Shown here: positions 15,222 to 22,804 of the stretch, one piece after another | How the letters are laid out: the number at the start of each line of letters is the position of its first letter | Numbering within the stretch: the first letter of the stretch is position 1 | NCBI GenBank assembly: GCA_964654415.1 | Contig: CAZZIP010000007.1 | Location: 62,001 to 126,000 of the forward strand | Length of the DNA stretch: 64,000 nt | Direction of reading: 5' to 3' | DNA from: Methylohalobius sp964654415 | GTDB taxonomy: Bacteria > Pseudomonadota > Gammaproteobacteria > Methylococcales > Methylothermaceae | Made by a program: the position numbers and the translations under genes | Notes under the pieces: generated by a model | Told to the model about the DNA's origin: nothing | The model's database searches: none | What the model saw: the letters and a program-made list of their open reading frames with translations, nothing else

Positions 15222-16652
15222 ATGGACGCCAGCAAACTCGAGCGGGTAAGTGAGACTTTATGGCGCATTCCCCCTTCTGGGAAAATGCGCGTTCCGGTGT
15301 TGATCTTCGCCGACGAGAAGTTGATCCAAGAGATGGACGACAAGGTCGCAGAACAGGCCAGCAATGTCGCTTCTCTCCCTGGGATCGTAGGTGCTTGTTA
15401 CGTGATGCCCGACGCCCATTGGGGTTACGGCTTCCCGATCGGAGGAGTGGCGGCATTCGATCCCGAGGAGGGTGGAGTGATTTCCGCCGGCGGAGTCGGC
15501 TTTGATATCTCCTGCGGCGTCAGGACCTTGCGCACTGGCCTTAAACGCGAGGACATAGAACCCATCGCCGAGGCGTTGGCCGATGCCCTCTATGATGCCG
15601 TCCCGGTAGGAGTCGGCAGCCGCGGCCAAATCTCCTTGAGCGATAAGGAGATGGAAGCGATGCTCCAAGGTGGAGCCGAATGGGCGGTGGCGCAAGGCTA
15701 TGGTAGCCCAAAGGACCTAGAGCGCATCGAGGAGCGGGGCAAGATGCGCGGGGCCGTGCCCAGTGAGGTCTCGCAGCACGCGCGCGAGCGCCAGCGGCGC
15801 GAGATGGGTACCTTAGGCTCCGGCAACCACTACTTAGAGGTCCAGGTGGTCGATGAGGTTTACGACGAAAAAGTCGCCGAGGCGTTCGGTTTAAAAAAAG
15901 GCGAGATCGTAGTCACCATCCACTGCGGTTCGCGCGGCTTGGGCCATCAGATCGGCACCGAGTACTTGAAGAAAATGCAGCAGGCGGCCAAAGAATACGG
16001 CATCGAGCTGCCAGATCGGGAGCTGGCCTGCGCCCCTTTGGACTCTAAGGTGGGCAAAAGCTATCTTGGCGCGATGCGCGCGGCGATCAACTGCGCTTTG
16101 GCTAACCGCCAGATCATCACCCACCTAGTGCGCCAGGTATTTGCCCAGTTTTTCCCGCAAGCTGAGCTTGAGCTCATCTACGACGTCTCCCACAACACCT
16201 GCAAGGAGGAAACCCACCTCATCGACGGCAAATCGCGCCGCGTGTTCGTCCACCGCAAAGGGGCGACGCGCGCGTTTGGTCCCGGCCACCCGGAGCTCCC
16301 CGAGGTGTTCCGCCAGATCGGCCAGCCGGTGATCATTGGCGGCTCCATGGGGACGGCCTCTTACATCCTGGTCGGTACCGAGGAAGGTGAGGCTTTATCG
16401 CTATCTTCGGCGTGCCACGGTGCAGGTCGTGCGATGAGCCGCAAGCAGGCGACCAAAACCTGGAAGGGGAGGGAAGTGGTCGAGGAACTGGCTAAACAAG
16501 GCGTCATCGTGCGCAGCCCGTCCATGCGCGGGGTAGCGGAAGAAGCCCCGCAAGCCTACAAGGACGTAGACGCCGTGGTTCGCGCCGCCGACAAAGCTGG
16601 GCTCGCCAGGCTGGTGGCGCGCTTGAAGCCCCTCATCTGCATCAAGGGTTAG
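15222..16652 (+). CDS. rtcB: RNA-splicing ligase RtcB
   Basis: 476 residues, full length. It joins RNA 2',3'-cyclic phosphate (or 3'-phosphate) ends to 5'-OH ends using GTP and Mn2+. Visible ligands and catalytic blocks: GGVGFDISCGVRTLR with the metal Cys, HCGSRGLGHQ, YDVSHNTCKEE, RKGATRAFGPG, and the guanylylated His in SSACHGAGRAMSR. AGGTGAGG precedes the ATG. It follows archease by 14 bases and converges with DUF1614 with a four-base overlap. In bacteria it serves RNA repair or tRNA splicing-like functions; the target here is unknown. Confidence 0.96.
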   Translation: MDASKLERVSETLWRIPPSGKMRVPVLIFADEKLIQEMDDKVAEQASNVASLPGIVGACYVMPDAHWGYGFPIGGVAAFDPEEGGVISAGGVGFDISCGVRTLRTGLKREDIEPIAEALADALYDAVPVGVGSRGQISLSDKEMEAMLQGGAEWAVAQGYGSPKDLERIEERGKMRGAVPSEVSQHARERQRREMGTLGSGNHYLEVQVVDEVYDEKVAEAFGLKKGEIVVTIHCGSRGLGHQIGTEYLKKMQQAAKEYGIELPDRELACAPLDSKVGKSYLGAMRAAINCALANRQIITHLVRQVFAQFFPQAELELIYDVSHNTCKEETHLIDGKSRRVFVHRKGATRAFGPGHPELPEVFRQIGQPVIIGGSMGTASYILVGTEEGEALSLSSACHGAGRAMSRKQATKTWKGREVVEELAKQGVIVRSPSMRGVAEEAPQAYKDVDAVVRAADKAGLARLVARLKPLICIKG

Positions 16653-17311
16653 GCCAAAAGCACTGCCAAAATTCCGGTCATAAAGATTCCATCGAAAGTG
16701 CCGGCGCCGCCGATGGAAGCGATAGGGGCACCAAGTGCTGGGAGGTCTTTGAGGCGCAAAAGATCAGCGCCAATTAGTACCCCCAAGGTACCGCAGATGT
16801 AGGCAAAAGGAGCGGGATTATCCCCGCCTAGAACGATTCCTACAACAGCGGCGGTCAGCGGCGCGATAAGCATAGGCATCCCAATACCTATCCCTGGAAT
16901 CGGGCGGCTTAAGGTGTAAGCGACACCGGCGACGATCGCCGTCCCTAGCGCTAACAGCAGCATGGGCAAGTCCAGGCGGTTGATCAGGTAAAGCGAAAAC
17001 AATACCGGGATCAGACCGCCGCCGACGTTGACCGCGATTATGGTCCGACCAGTGAACGGCAGGGGAGGGGGACGAAGCAGGCCAAAAGGAGTGCGGATGA
17101 TCTCAGGCGGCGGCAAGGAGCGGATAGAAAACAGCGGTAGGTTGATGGCGCTTCCTAGCAAGCAGCCGAGTAGAAGCAAAAGCGCCCCCGCAGGGGAAAG
17201 TCCCAGCTTTTCGAACGACAGCGAGATTAGCTGCAGCTGGACGAAGGTCAGCAAAAAGACTAAAAGAAACAAAAGCAAGACGAACTGCAGGGGTGAAAAC
17301 GGCCAACGCAT
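16649..17311 (-). CDS. DUF1614 polytopic membrane protein
   Basis: About 220 residues from the ATG at 17311; an upstream TTG (17350) extends the frame by 13 residues but is less likely. The sequence has about six to seven hydrophobic segments, including PLQFVLLLFLLVFLLTFV, and the conserved DUF1614 traits RTIIAVNVGGGLIPVLFSL and a glycine-rich tail (IASIGGAGTFDGIFMTGI). The family is uncharacterised and is common in archaea and thermophiles. It converges with rtcB. No signal peptide or catalytic motif was recognised beyond the conserved glycines. Confidence 0.72.
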   Translation of the reverse strand: MRWPFSPLQFVLLLFLLVFLLTFVQLQLISLSFEKLGLSPAGALLLLLGCLLGSAINLPLFSIRSLPPPEIIRTPFGLLRPPPLPFTGRTIIAVNVGGGLIPVLFSLYLINRLDLPMLLLALGTAIVAGVAYTLSRPIPGIGIGMPMLIAPLTAAVVGIVLGGDNPAPFAYICGTLGVLIGADLLRLKDLPALGAPIASIGGAGTFDGIFMTGILAVLLA

Positions 17312-17411
17312 TCTTGACTTCTTTGGCAACCTGTCCAAAATCGTTGGCAACCACTTTAATTTGCAAACGCCTAAAGCGCAAACGTTTTTCGGCGGCGCAA
17401 TGGAGGTAGAT

Positions 17412-19163
17412 ATGGGTAGGGTTTGGGGAGTGTGGCTCTGGGCTGCGGTAGGTTTGGCCGAGGCTGCGGGAAGCTGGGCGAGGTTTTATGGCGATAACGT
17501 AGCTTTTAAGGATCTCCAGTTGACCCGCGAAGGGATGATCGCTTTAGGCGCTCTTGAGCCCAACGACAACGGGGAATTCGACGCCGAGGGCTGCAGCGCC
17601 TGGGTCGCTAGGCTAGACCTAGCAGGAGAGATTGCCTGGCAGAAGTGTTACTTTGGGGAGGCTTCGACTATTACGCCAACCCGCGAGGGTGGGTATCTCC
17701 TTGCCGGCAGCTTGGCTCTGATAACCCCTCGTGGGTCGGATTATTTTGGCGGCATGGTGGTCAAGCTCGATTCCCAGGGTGGGGTGCAATGGCAAAAGGT
17801 TTACGATGCTTTTCCGAATGAGGCCAGGCTGACTGCGGTCCAGGAAGCGGCGGCAGGTTATGTGGCTATAGGCGAGATTGTGCCCGAGAGCGGTGCCTCC
17901 AAAGCCTGGATTTTGGGTTTGGACCAAAACGGCAACCTCCTTTGGCAGAAAACCTTGACCGGCTTTATGGCGACCACCCTCCAGCCGACCCGCGACGGCG
18001 ATTTTCTGATCGCTGGTGCTGCCGAAGTGGCTGGCAAAGGCGAGGCGTGGCTGCTTAAGCTCGACGCCAACGGCCAAAGCGTGTGGCAAAAAACTTATGG
18101 GGGAGAGGAAGAGCTGCCTGAGGGGTGGGAGGATGCGTTTGTGGTTTTGGACGCCCAAGAGGCCCCAGCTGGGGATCTAATGATGGCAGGGGTCACATCC
18201 GATGCCTTGCCTGATCCGGAAAACGAGACTCTTCCCGAATTTCGCTCCCGAGCGTGGATTGCCGCGTTGGATCAGAACGGCCGATTAAAGTGGCGCAAGG
18301 TTTACGGCGAACAGCTGCCCTTTGCACAGATGGTTCGGGTTTTGCCTACCTCTGACGGCGGGTTTTTGGCTTTGGGGGCAGGCGGGGATCCAAAGCAAGG
18401 TAAGGGATTGGCAGTATGGCTGGCCAAGCTCACCGCCCAAGGCGAAATCGAGTGGCAGAAGCTGTACGGCAAGGCAGGTTTTAACGACACGCTGCCTCTT
18501 AAGCAGCTCGCCGACGGCAAACTGCTTTTGGCCGGTGCTAGTTTTCTGAAAACCCGCGGCGACTGGCTGCTCAAACTGGAGGCCGACGGCAGTCTTCCAG
18601 AATGCAGCCTGGAGGGGTCTGCCGCCGTGGTTGCTACAGGTGCCAGCTTGTTGCGCGAGCGCGCCATCGCGCGCGCCGAAAGCCCGCCTGCTGTGACCGT
18701 CCGACCGCAGGAGGCCGAAGCAGAAGACCGAAGTGTGGTGGCTCTGCCTGCCTGTCCGGTGTCTGAAGCATTCGGTTCGTGCAGCCAGATTCAGACGGCG
18801 GGGAAGTCTTACGGCGATGGCAGCTATCCTGTGGTCCTAAAGACGCCCACAGGACCTGAGCTGTTAGGCGCGCGCTGCGCGATGAACGCCTTTGGCGGCG
18901 GTTGGATGCTGATCGCCCGCCGCTTGATCAATGACCCAAGACCGCCTTCTGACTTTGTCCACCTGCGGTTTGGGGAATACGACGGTTTCTCCGAGTCTTT
19001 TAGCATCTGGCCGGTGGTGGATTGGAACGCAACCTCCGGAGTAGTGGGCCTGTCTTGGATAGAAGATTTTGAATTCAAGGCCAGCTTGCTTAGCGATCTG
19101 AGCCCGGAAAAGCTGCAAGCCATTTTGGCTACTAGCCCACAAGTAGCTGCCTGGGTAAGATAA
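17412..19163 (+). CDS. Secreted repeat protein with partial fibrinogen-like C-terminus
   Basis: About 583 residues. ATG 17412 is chosen because GGAGG lies five bases before it and a signal peptide follows (MGRVWGVWLWAAVGLAEAA); the frame extends upstream antisense to DUF1614 without a better start. Residues 20-390 carry about six repeats of a W-x-x-x-L-D-x-x-G-x-x-x-W-Q-K type (for example AWVARLDLAGEIAWQK, MVVKLDSQGGVQWQK, AWLLKLDANGQSVWQK), like a beta-propeller. The last part, CSQIQTAGKSYGDGSYPVVL then RCAMNAFGGGWMLIARR, resembles the start of a fibrinogen-related domain but ends only about 85 residues later, without the typical Cys-rich calcium-loop segment. Function unknown. Confidence 0.7.
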   Translation: MGRVWGVWLWAAVGLAEAAGSWARFYGDNVAFKDLQLTREGMIALGALEPNDNGEFDAEGCSAWVARLDLAGEIAWQKCYFGEASTITPTREGGYLLAGSLALITPRGSDYFGGMVVKLDSQGGVQWQKVYDAFPNEARLTAVQEAAAGYVAIGEIVPESGASKAWILGLDQNGNLLWQKTLTGFMATTLQPTRDGDFLIAGAAEVAGKGEAWLLKLDANGQSVWQKTYGGEEELPEGWEDAFVVLDAQEAPAGDLMMAGVTSDALPDPENETLPEFRSRAWIAALDQNGRLKWRKVYGEQLPFAQMVRVLPTSDGGFLALGAGGDPKQGKGLAVWLAKLTAQGEIEWQKLYGKAGFNDTLPLKQLADGKLLLAGASFLKTRGDWLLKLEADGSLPECSLEGSAAVVATGASLLRERAIARAESPPAVTVRPQEAEAEDRSVVALPACPVSEAFGSCSQIQTAGKSYGDGSYPVVLKTPTGPELLGARCAMNAFGGGWMLIARRLINDPRPPSDFVHLRFGEYDGFSESFSIWPVVDWNATSGVVGLSWIEDFEFKASLLSDLSPEKLQAILATSPQVAAWVR

Positions 19164-19174
19164 GCGGCCAAGCC

Positions 19175-19203
19175 TTGACACTTACCGAGAGCTACCAGAT
19201 AAT
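19175..19203 (+). promoter_or_regulatory. Sigma-70 promoter of rpsT
   Basis: TTGACA (19175-19180) and GATAAT (19198-19203) are separated by 17 bases, 33 bases before the rpsT start. This is one of the best sigma-70 matches in the window and fits a highly expressed ribosomal-protein gene. Confidence 0.75.
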
Positions 19204-19235
19204 TTTTTGTTTTAAAAATCCAAAAGGGGGAAAGC

Positions 19236-19514
19236 TTGGCTAACACTCCATCGGCGAAAAAACGCGCGCGTCAAGCGCAGGCGCGCTATCTTCGCAACAA
19301 GGCTCACCGCAGCCGCATGCGGACTTTGATCAAAAAGGTACTCAGAGCGGCCGAGGCCGGGGATTTAGAGCTTGCCCGCGAGGCCTACCGCCAGGCGGTG
19401 CCAGTGATCGATTCCATGGTCAACAAGGGCATTCTCCACAAGAACAATGCCGCCCGCAAAAAGAGCCGCCTCAGCGCGCGCTTGAAAGCATTGTCGCTGG
19501 CCCAGGCTTCTTGA
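19236..19514 (+). CDS. rpsT: 30S ribosomal protein S20
   Basis: 92 residues, basic and helical. ANTPSAKKRARQAQARYLRN at the start and KGILHKNNAARKKSRLSARL near the end are the conserved S20 blocks that bind 16S rRNA. It begins with TTG, as E. coli rpsT does, and AAAGGGGG lies six bases before; no ATG lies nearby. The promoter TTGACA/GATAAT is directly upstream. It converges with proB, whose stop is 18 bases beyond. An imperfect hairpin with one G-U pair spans 19499-19521 but has only a short T run, so termination there is uncertain. Confidence 0.97.
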   Translation: MANTPSAKKRARQAQARYLRNKAHRSRMRTLIKKVLRAAEAGDLELAREAYRQAVPVIDSMVNKGILHKNNAARKKSRLSARLKALSLAQAS

Positions 19515-19532
19515 GCTTGGGCTCGGCTTTAA

Positions 19533-20657
19533 CTACAGCAGCACCAGGTTATCGCGGTGGATGAGTTCCGGTTCGTCTACGTAGCCCAAAATCGCTGCGA
19601 TCTGGCTGCTTGGCTTGCCCATGATCTGACGCGCTTCGTGGGCAGCGTAGTTGATTAAGCCGCGGGCGATCTCGCGGCCCTCTTCATCCTGGCAGCTCAC
19701 TCCATCGCCCCTCTGGAAACGACCTTCAACTTGACGTACCCCGATGGGCAGAAGGCTCTTGCCTTCCTGCCGGATTGCCCGGACGGCCCCGGCGTCCAGG
19801 ATCAGACGTCCTTTGACCTGAAATTGCCCCATCAGCCAGCGCTTGCGCGCGTCTAGGCGTTCGCTATCAGGAATTAGGAACGTACCTAAGGGTTCGCCTT
19901 GAATCAGGCGCACGAGCACGTTGGGCTCGCGGCCATGAGCGATCACGGTTCCAGTGCCTGAGCGAGCGGCCAGCCTGGCTGCGCGCAGCTTAGTTACCAT
20001 CCCGCCGCGTCCCAAGCCGCTTATGCTGCCACCAGCCATAGCTTCTAGTCGAGCATCGGTCGCGCTCGCCTCTTGAATCAGACGGGCGTCTGGATGAAGG
20101 CTTGGGTCCTTATCGAACAACCCTAGCTGATCGGTCAGGATGATCAGGAGATCGGCTTCGACCAGATTGGCAACCAAGGCCCCCAAGGTATCGTTGTCGC
20201 CGAATCGGATTTCGTCGATGACGACCGTATCGTTCTCGTTGATGATCGGGATTACCCCGTGATTGAGCAAGGTCGTCAGGGTGCTTCTGGCATTGAGGTA
20301 ACGTTGGCGATGCGCCACGTCGTCGTGGGTAAGGAGAATCTGGGCGGTGCAGCGGCCGTGGCGTTGAAACTGACTCTCGTAGGCTCGGATCAGACCGCTT
20401 TGGCCGACTGCGGCGGCGGCTTGGAGTTCGTTTAGGTTTTGCGGGCGGGTGCGCCATCCGAGCCGGACCATCCCTTCGGCCACAGCGCCGGAGGAGACCA
20501 GCAAGGTCTGACGGCCGTCCTGCCAAAGCGCGGCGACTTGATCGGTCCACTGGCTCAGGGCCTCCAAGTCAAGCCCCAGGCCGCCGCGGGTGAGCAGGGA
20601 GCTCCCAATCTTGACGATGATCTTACGGGCTTTGCGGAATGCTTCTCGACTACGCAC
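19533..20657 (-). CDS. proB: Glutamate 5-kinase
   Basis: 374-residue kinase that phosphorylates glutamate in the first step of proline synthesis. The amino-acid-kinase domain is shown by RKIIVKIGSSLLT, LLVSSGAVAEGM and PIINENDTVVIDEIRFGDND; the C-terminal PUA domain (about residues 275-370) includes RGLINYAAHEARQIMG. It starts inside the end of obgE (overlap eight bases), a common gammaproteobacterial order. proA is not in the window. Confidence 0.96.
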   Translation of the reverse strand: MRSREAFRKARKIIVKIGSSLLTRGGLGLDLEALSQWTDQVAALWQDGRQTLLVSSGAVAEGMVRLGWRTRPQNLNELQAAAAVGQSGLIRAYESQFQRHGRCTAQILLTHDDVAHRQRYLNARSTLTTLLNHGVIPIINENDTVVIDEIRFGDNDTLGALVANLVEADLLIILTDQLGLFDKDPSLHPDARLIQEASATDARLEAMAGGSISGLGRGGMVTKLRAARLAARSGTGTVIAHGREPNVLVRLIQGEPLGTFLIPDSERLDARKRWLMGQFQVKGRLILDAGAVRAIRQEGKSLLPIGVRQVEGRFQRGDGVSCQDEEGREIARGLINYAAHEARQIMGKPSSQIAAILGYVDEPELIHRDNLVLL

Positions 20658-21663
20658 TGGCAGCCTCTAAAAAGTGACAGATGGCGTAGATCAAAGGCTC
20701 GATACCTTCCCCGGTGGCGGCCGAAATCTTAAATACCGGTCCGCGCCATTGCAAGGCGTTGATCAGCGCTTGGGTGCGAGTTTCAACTTCAGCCGGCGAC
20801 AGCAGATCGATCTTGTTCAGCACCAGCCAACGAGGTTTTTGGGCAAGTTCCTCGCTCCAGCGTGTTACTTCGGCAATGACCTTCTCAGCGCTTTTTGGTA
20901 GGTCCTGCTCATCACTCAAAGCGAGATCGACCACGTGCAGCAGCAGACGGGTGCGACTGAGGTGTTTCAGGAACCGGATTCCAAGTCCCGCCCCGTCGGC
21001 AGCGCCCTCGATGATGCCAGGAATGTCGGCTACCACGAAGCTTCGCGTCGGATCGACCCGAACCACGCCGAGGTGAGGGTACAAGGTGGTGAACGGGTAG
21101 TCGGCCACCTTGGGTCTGGCCGCAGAGATCCGGCGAATGAAACTGGATTTACCGGCATTGGGAAGCCCAAGCAGGCCGACGTCGGCAAGCAGTTTCAATT
21201 CCAGTCGCAGGCAGCGGTGTTCCCCAGGCATGCCGGGCGTGGCCTTGCGTGGAGTGCGTTTGATACTGCTTTTGAAGTGGACGTTGCCCAATCCCCCGCG
21301 TCCCCCTTTGGCGACAAGTAAGGCCTGGCCAGCCTGGGTGAGATCGCCAATCAGCTCGCCGGTGCTGGCATCGTACGCCAAAGTGCCCACCGGTACCAGG
21401 ATGCGGCAATCTTCGCCGCGCTGGCCACTCATCTGCTTCCCTTTACCGTTTTCTCCGCGGCCTGCCCGAAAAATCCGCTGATGGCGAAAATCGGCCAAAG
21501 TATTCAAGCCCTCGCTGGCAACTAGATAGACGTCGCCGCCGTCGCCGCCGTCGCCGCCGTCAGGGCCGCCTTTGGGGATGAATTTTTCACGCCGGAAGCT
21601 AACGCAGCCACTTCCGCCATCACCCGCCTCTACCTGGATTTCTACTTCGTCTACAAATTTCAT
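20650..21663 (-). CDS. obgE: GTPase ObgE/CgtA
   Basis: 337 residues. The glycine-rich Obg domain (about 1-158) contains GGSGCVSFRREKFIPKGGPD and a DGGDGGDGGD run; the G domain has G1 GLPNAGKSS, G3 DIPGIIEGA and NKID. It binds late 50S assembly intermediates and couples ribosome building to GTP level. GAGGGG precedes the ATG. Upstream, a 395-base stretch with a terminator separates it from rpmA, so in this organism obgE-proB needs its own promoter or read-through, although rplU-rpmA-obgE is usually one transcript. The short 9-base tandem repeat near 21536 encodes the conserved Gly-Gly-Asp run. Confidence 0.96.
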   Translation of the reverse strand: MKFVDEVEIQVEAGDGGSGCVSFRREKFIPKGGPDGGDGGDGGDVYLVASEGLNTLADFRHQRIFRAGRGENGKGKQMSGQRGEDCRILVPVGTLAYDASTGELIGDLTQAGQALLVAKGGRGGLGNVHFKSSIKRTPRKATPGMPGEHRCLRLELKLLADVGLLGLPNAGKSSFIRRISAARPKVADYPFTTLYPHLGVVRVDPTRSFVVADIPGIIEGAADGAGLGIRFLKHLSRTRLLLHVVDLALSDEQDLPKSAEKVIAEVTRWSEELAQKPRWLVLNKIDLLSPAEVETRTQALINALQWRGPVFKISAATGEGIEPLIYAICHFLEAASA

Positions 21664-21669
21664 AGACCC

Positions 21670-21996
21670 CTCGCAAGGAAACCCGCGATTTCAGTCCTGG
21701 GAGGAATGGCAGCTTGCGCAAAGCCCAAGCTTTTGGTAAAAGCAACAGGCTTGCATTCAAGTCGCTGTGCGACCAAACTCCCAGTCCAACGGTACGCATT
21801 GGATGGCTCCAATGGTCGGTATCTCTGGCAAGTAACGGGAGTTAAAGAATCGGTAGCCGTTTTCCCCCGAGGCGCAAGTATCGGGGGATTGGCGGAACGG
21901 CCGTTCCGCCAAGGGTGGTTGTAAACACGCCTAATGTCGGGGATGAGCATGGTCTCGTCCTACGATAAAGCCTTCGACTTGAGTCGAGGGTTGTTT
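21670..21996 (+). mobile_element. IS200/IS605-like relic: right end and omegaRNA-like region without tnpB
   Basis: This 395-base gap between obgE and rpmA (21664-22058) has no convincing gene. Its right part ends with a hairpin, CCTTCGACT-TG-AGTCGAGG, preceded by AAAG and followed by GTTGTTTAC (about 21968-21996), which looks like the transposon right end of IS200/IS605/IS1341 elements, where TnpB guide RNAs also end. At the left, GGAAACCCGCGATTTC then CAGTCCTGGGAGGAAT (about 21677-21708) resembles another such end. Further inverted repeats lie between (CCCCCGA.. at about 21865, GGAACGGCCGTTCC at about 21893). A plus-strand frame 21706-21924 could be the decayed tail of tnpB but lacks the RuvC and zinc-finger motifs. 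No target duplication was determined. Confidence 0.45.
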
Positions 21997-22004
21997 ACGG
22001 CAGA

Positions 22005-22033
22005 CAAAAAAGCCCCGTTTTAAGACGGGGCCT
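22005..22033 (-). terminator. Rho-independent terminator after rpmA
   Basis: On the minus strand GCCCCGT / ACGGGGC (arms 22012-22018 and 22025-22031) forms a seven-pair stem with six bases in the loop, followed by TTTTTTG. It lies 26 bases past the rpmA stop and should end the rplU-rpmA transcript before obgE. Confidence 0.8.
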
Positions 22034-22058
22034 TGCGGTTGAAATAAAAAATAAAAGC

Positions 22059-22316
22059 TTAGGCCGGGATCACACTGACGAATTTGCGTTGTTTTGGCCC
22101 CTTGACCTGAAACATCACCCGCCCGTCCTTTAGGGCGAACAAAGTATAATCTTTGCCGCAGCCTACGTTTTCACCCGCGTGGAAGTGCGTGCCGCGTTGG
22201 CGGACGAGGATGTTACCAGCTTTGACCAACTCCCCGCCGAAACGTTTCACGCCCAGCCGTTTGGAAATCGAATCGCGGCCGTTGCGGCTGCTGCCGCCTG
22301 CTTTTTTGTGTGCCAT
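22059..22316 (-). CDS. rpmA: 50S ribosomal protein L27
   Basis: 85 residues beginning AHKKAGGSSRNGRDSISKRL, the conserved N-terminus of L27 that reaches into the peptidyl-transferase centre. KVGDGTHFHAG-like central residues (GTHFHAGENVGCG) are present. It follows rplU after 27 bases and is followed by a terminator and the mobile-element relic. A GGAGG site stands before the ATG. Confidence 0.97.
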   Translation of the reverse strand: MAHKKAGGSSRNGRDSISKRLGVKRFGGELVKAGNILVRQRGTHFHAGENVGCGKDYTLFALKDGRVMFQVKGPKQRKFVSVIPA

Positions 22317-22343
22317 GTTGTATGTCCTCCCGAACTTGAAGAC

Positions 22344-22652
22344 TTAGGAGATATCCGTGATCTGGACCTCGGTATAATACTGCCGATGGCCCTGGCGCTT
22401 CATGTGATGCTTACGTCGTTTAAATTTGATGAGCTTGATCTTGGGGTGGCGGCCATGGGCGATCACACGCGCGGTGACTTTGCTGCCTTCCACGTAAGGG
22501 GTGCCGGTTTTGATGCCTCCATCCGAGCGGATCAGCAGAACTTTGTCGAATGCCACTGTCGCGCCTTCGTCCGCGTCCAGTTTTTCGACCTTCAGGCGGT
22601 CGCCCGCCCCAACTCGGTACTGTTTGCCGCCTGTTTGAATTACCGCATACAT
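22344..22652 (-). CDS. rplU: 50S ribosomal protein L21
   Basis: 102 residues, with MYAVIQTGGKQYRV at the start and the basic FKRRKHHMKRQGHRQ segment of L21 near the end; it binds 23S rRNA. It is the first gene of the rplU-rpmA transcript, driven by the promoter at 22705-22733. Its neighbour ispB is divergent, an arrangement conserved in gammaproteobacteria. Confidence 0.98.
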   Translation of the reverse strand: MYAVIQTGGKQYRVGAGDRLKVEKLDADEGATVAFDKVLLIRSDGGIKTGTPYVEGSKVTARVIAHGRHPKIKLIKFKRRKHHMKRQGHRQYYTEVQITDIS

Positions 22653-22704
22653 CGCTATGTACTCCCTACTCGATAGTGTTGAATTTTCCTAATATAAACA
22701 AAAA

Positions 22705-22733
22705 AATATACCGTGTTCATTAGAATTGGTCAA
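22705..22733 (-). promoter_or_regulatory. Sigma-70 promoter of rplU-rpmA
   Basis: On the minus strand TTGACC (22728-22733), a 17-base spacer and TATATT (22705-22710) lie 53 bases before the rplU ATG. The surrounding 120 bases are AT-rich, in contrast to the coding DNA on either side. Confidence 0.75.
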
Positions 22734-22804
22734 GAAAGAAAGGATATTGTATTATTTTCCATTTATTTCAAAGTGTCCGGAATAATCAATGCGTTTGCCG
22801 CTCT

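Noticed and set aside
17028..17411. 5' extension of the fibrinogen-like protein frame
   Set aside because: The extension is antisense to DUF1614 and basic/low-complexity; a ribosome site and signal peptide place the start at 17412.
19499..19521. Hairpin at the rpsT end as a strong terminator
   Set aside because: Stem has a G-U pair, includes the stop codon and is followed by only three Ts; kept only as a remark.
21530..21570. Tandem 9-base repeat of GTCGCCGCC type
   Set aside because: It encodes the glycine/aspartate-rich stretch that is conserved in the Obg domain, so protein constraint explains it.
21706..21924. 72-codon frame in the rpmA-obgE gap as a gene
   Set aside because: No start signals or domain, and it lies in sequence that resembles transposon end/guide-RNA structure; at best a decayed tnpB tail.
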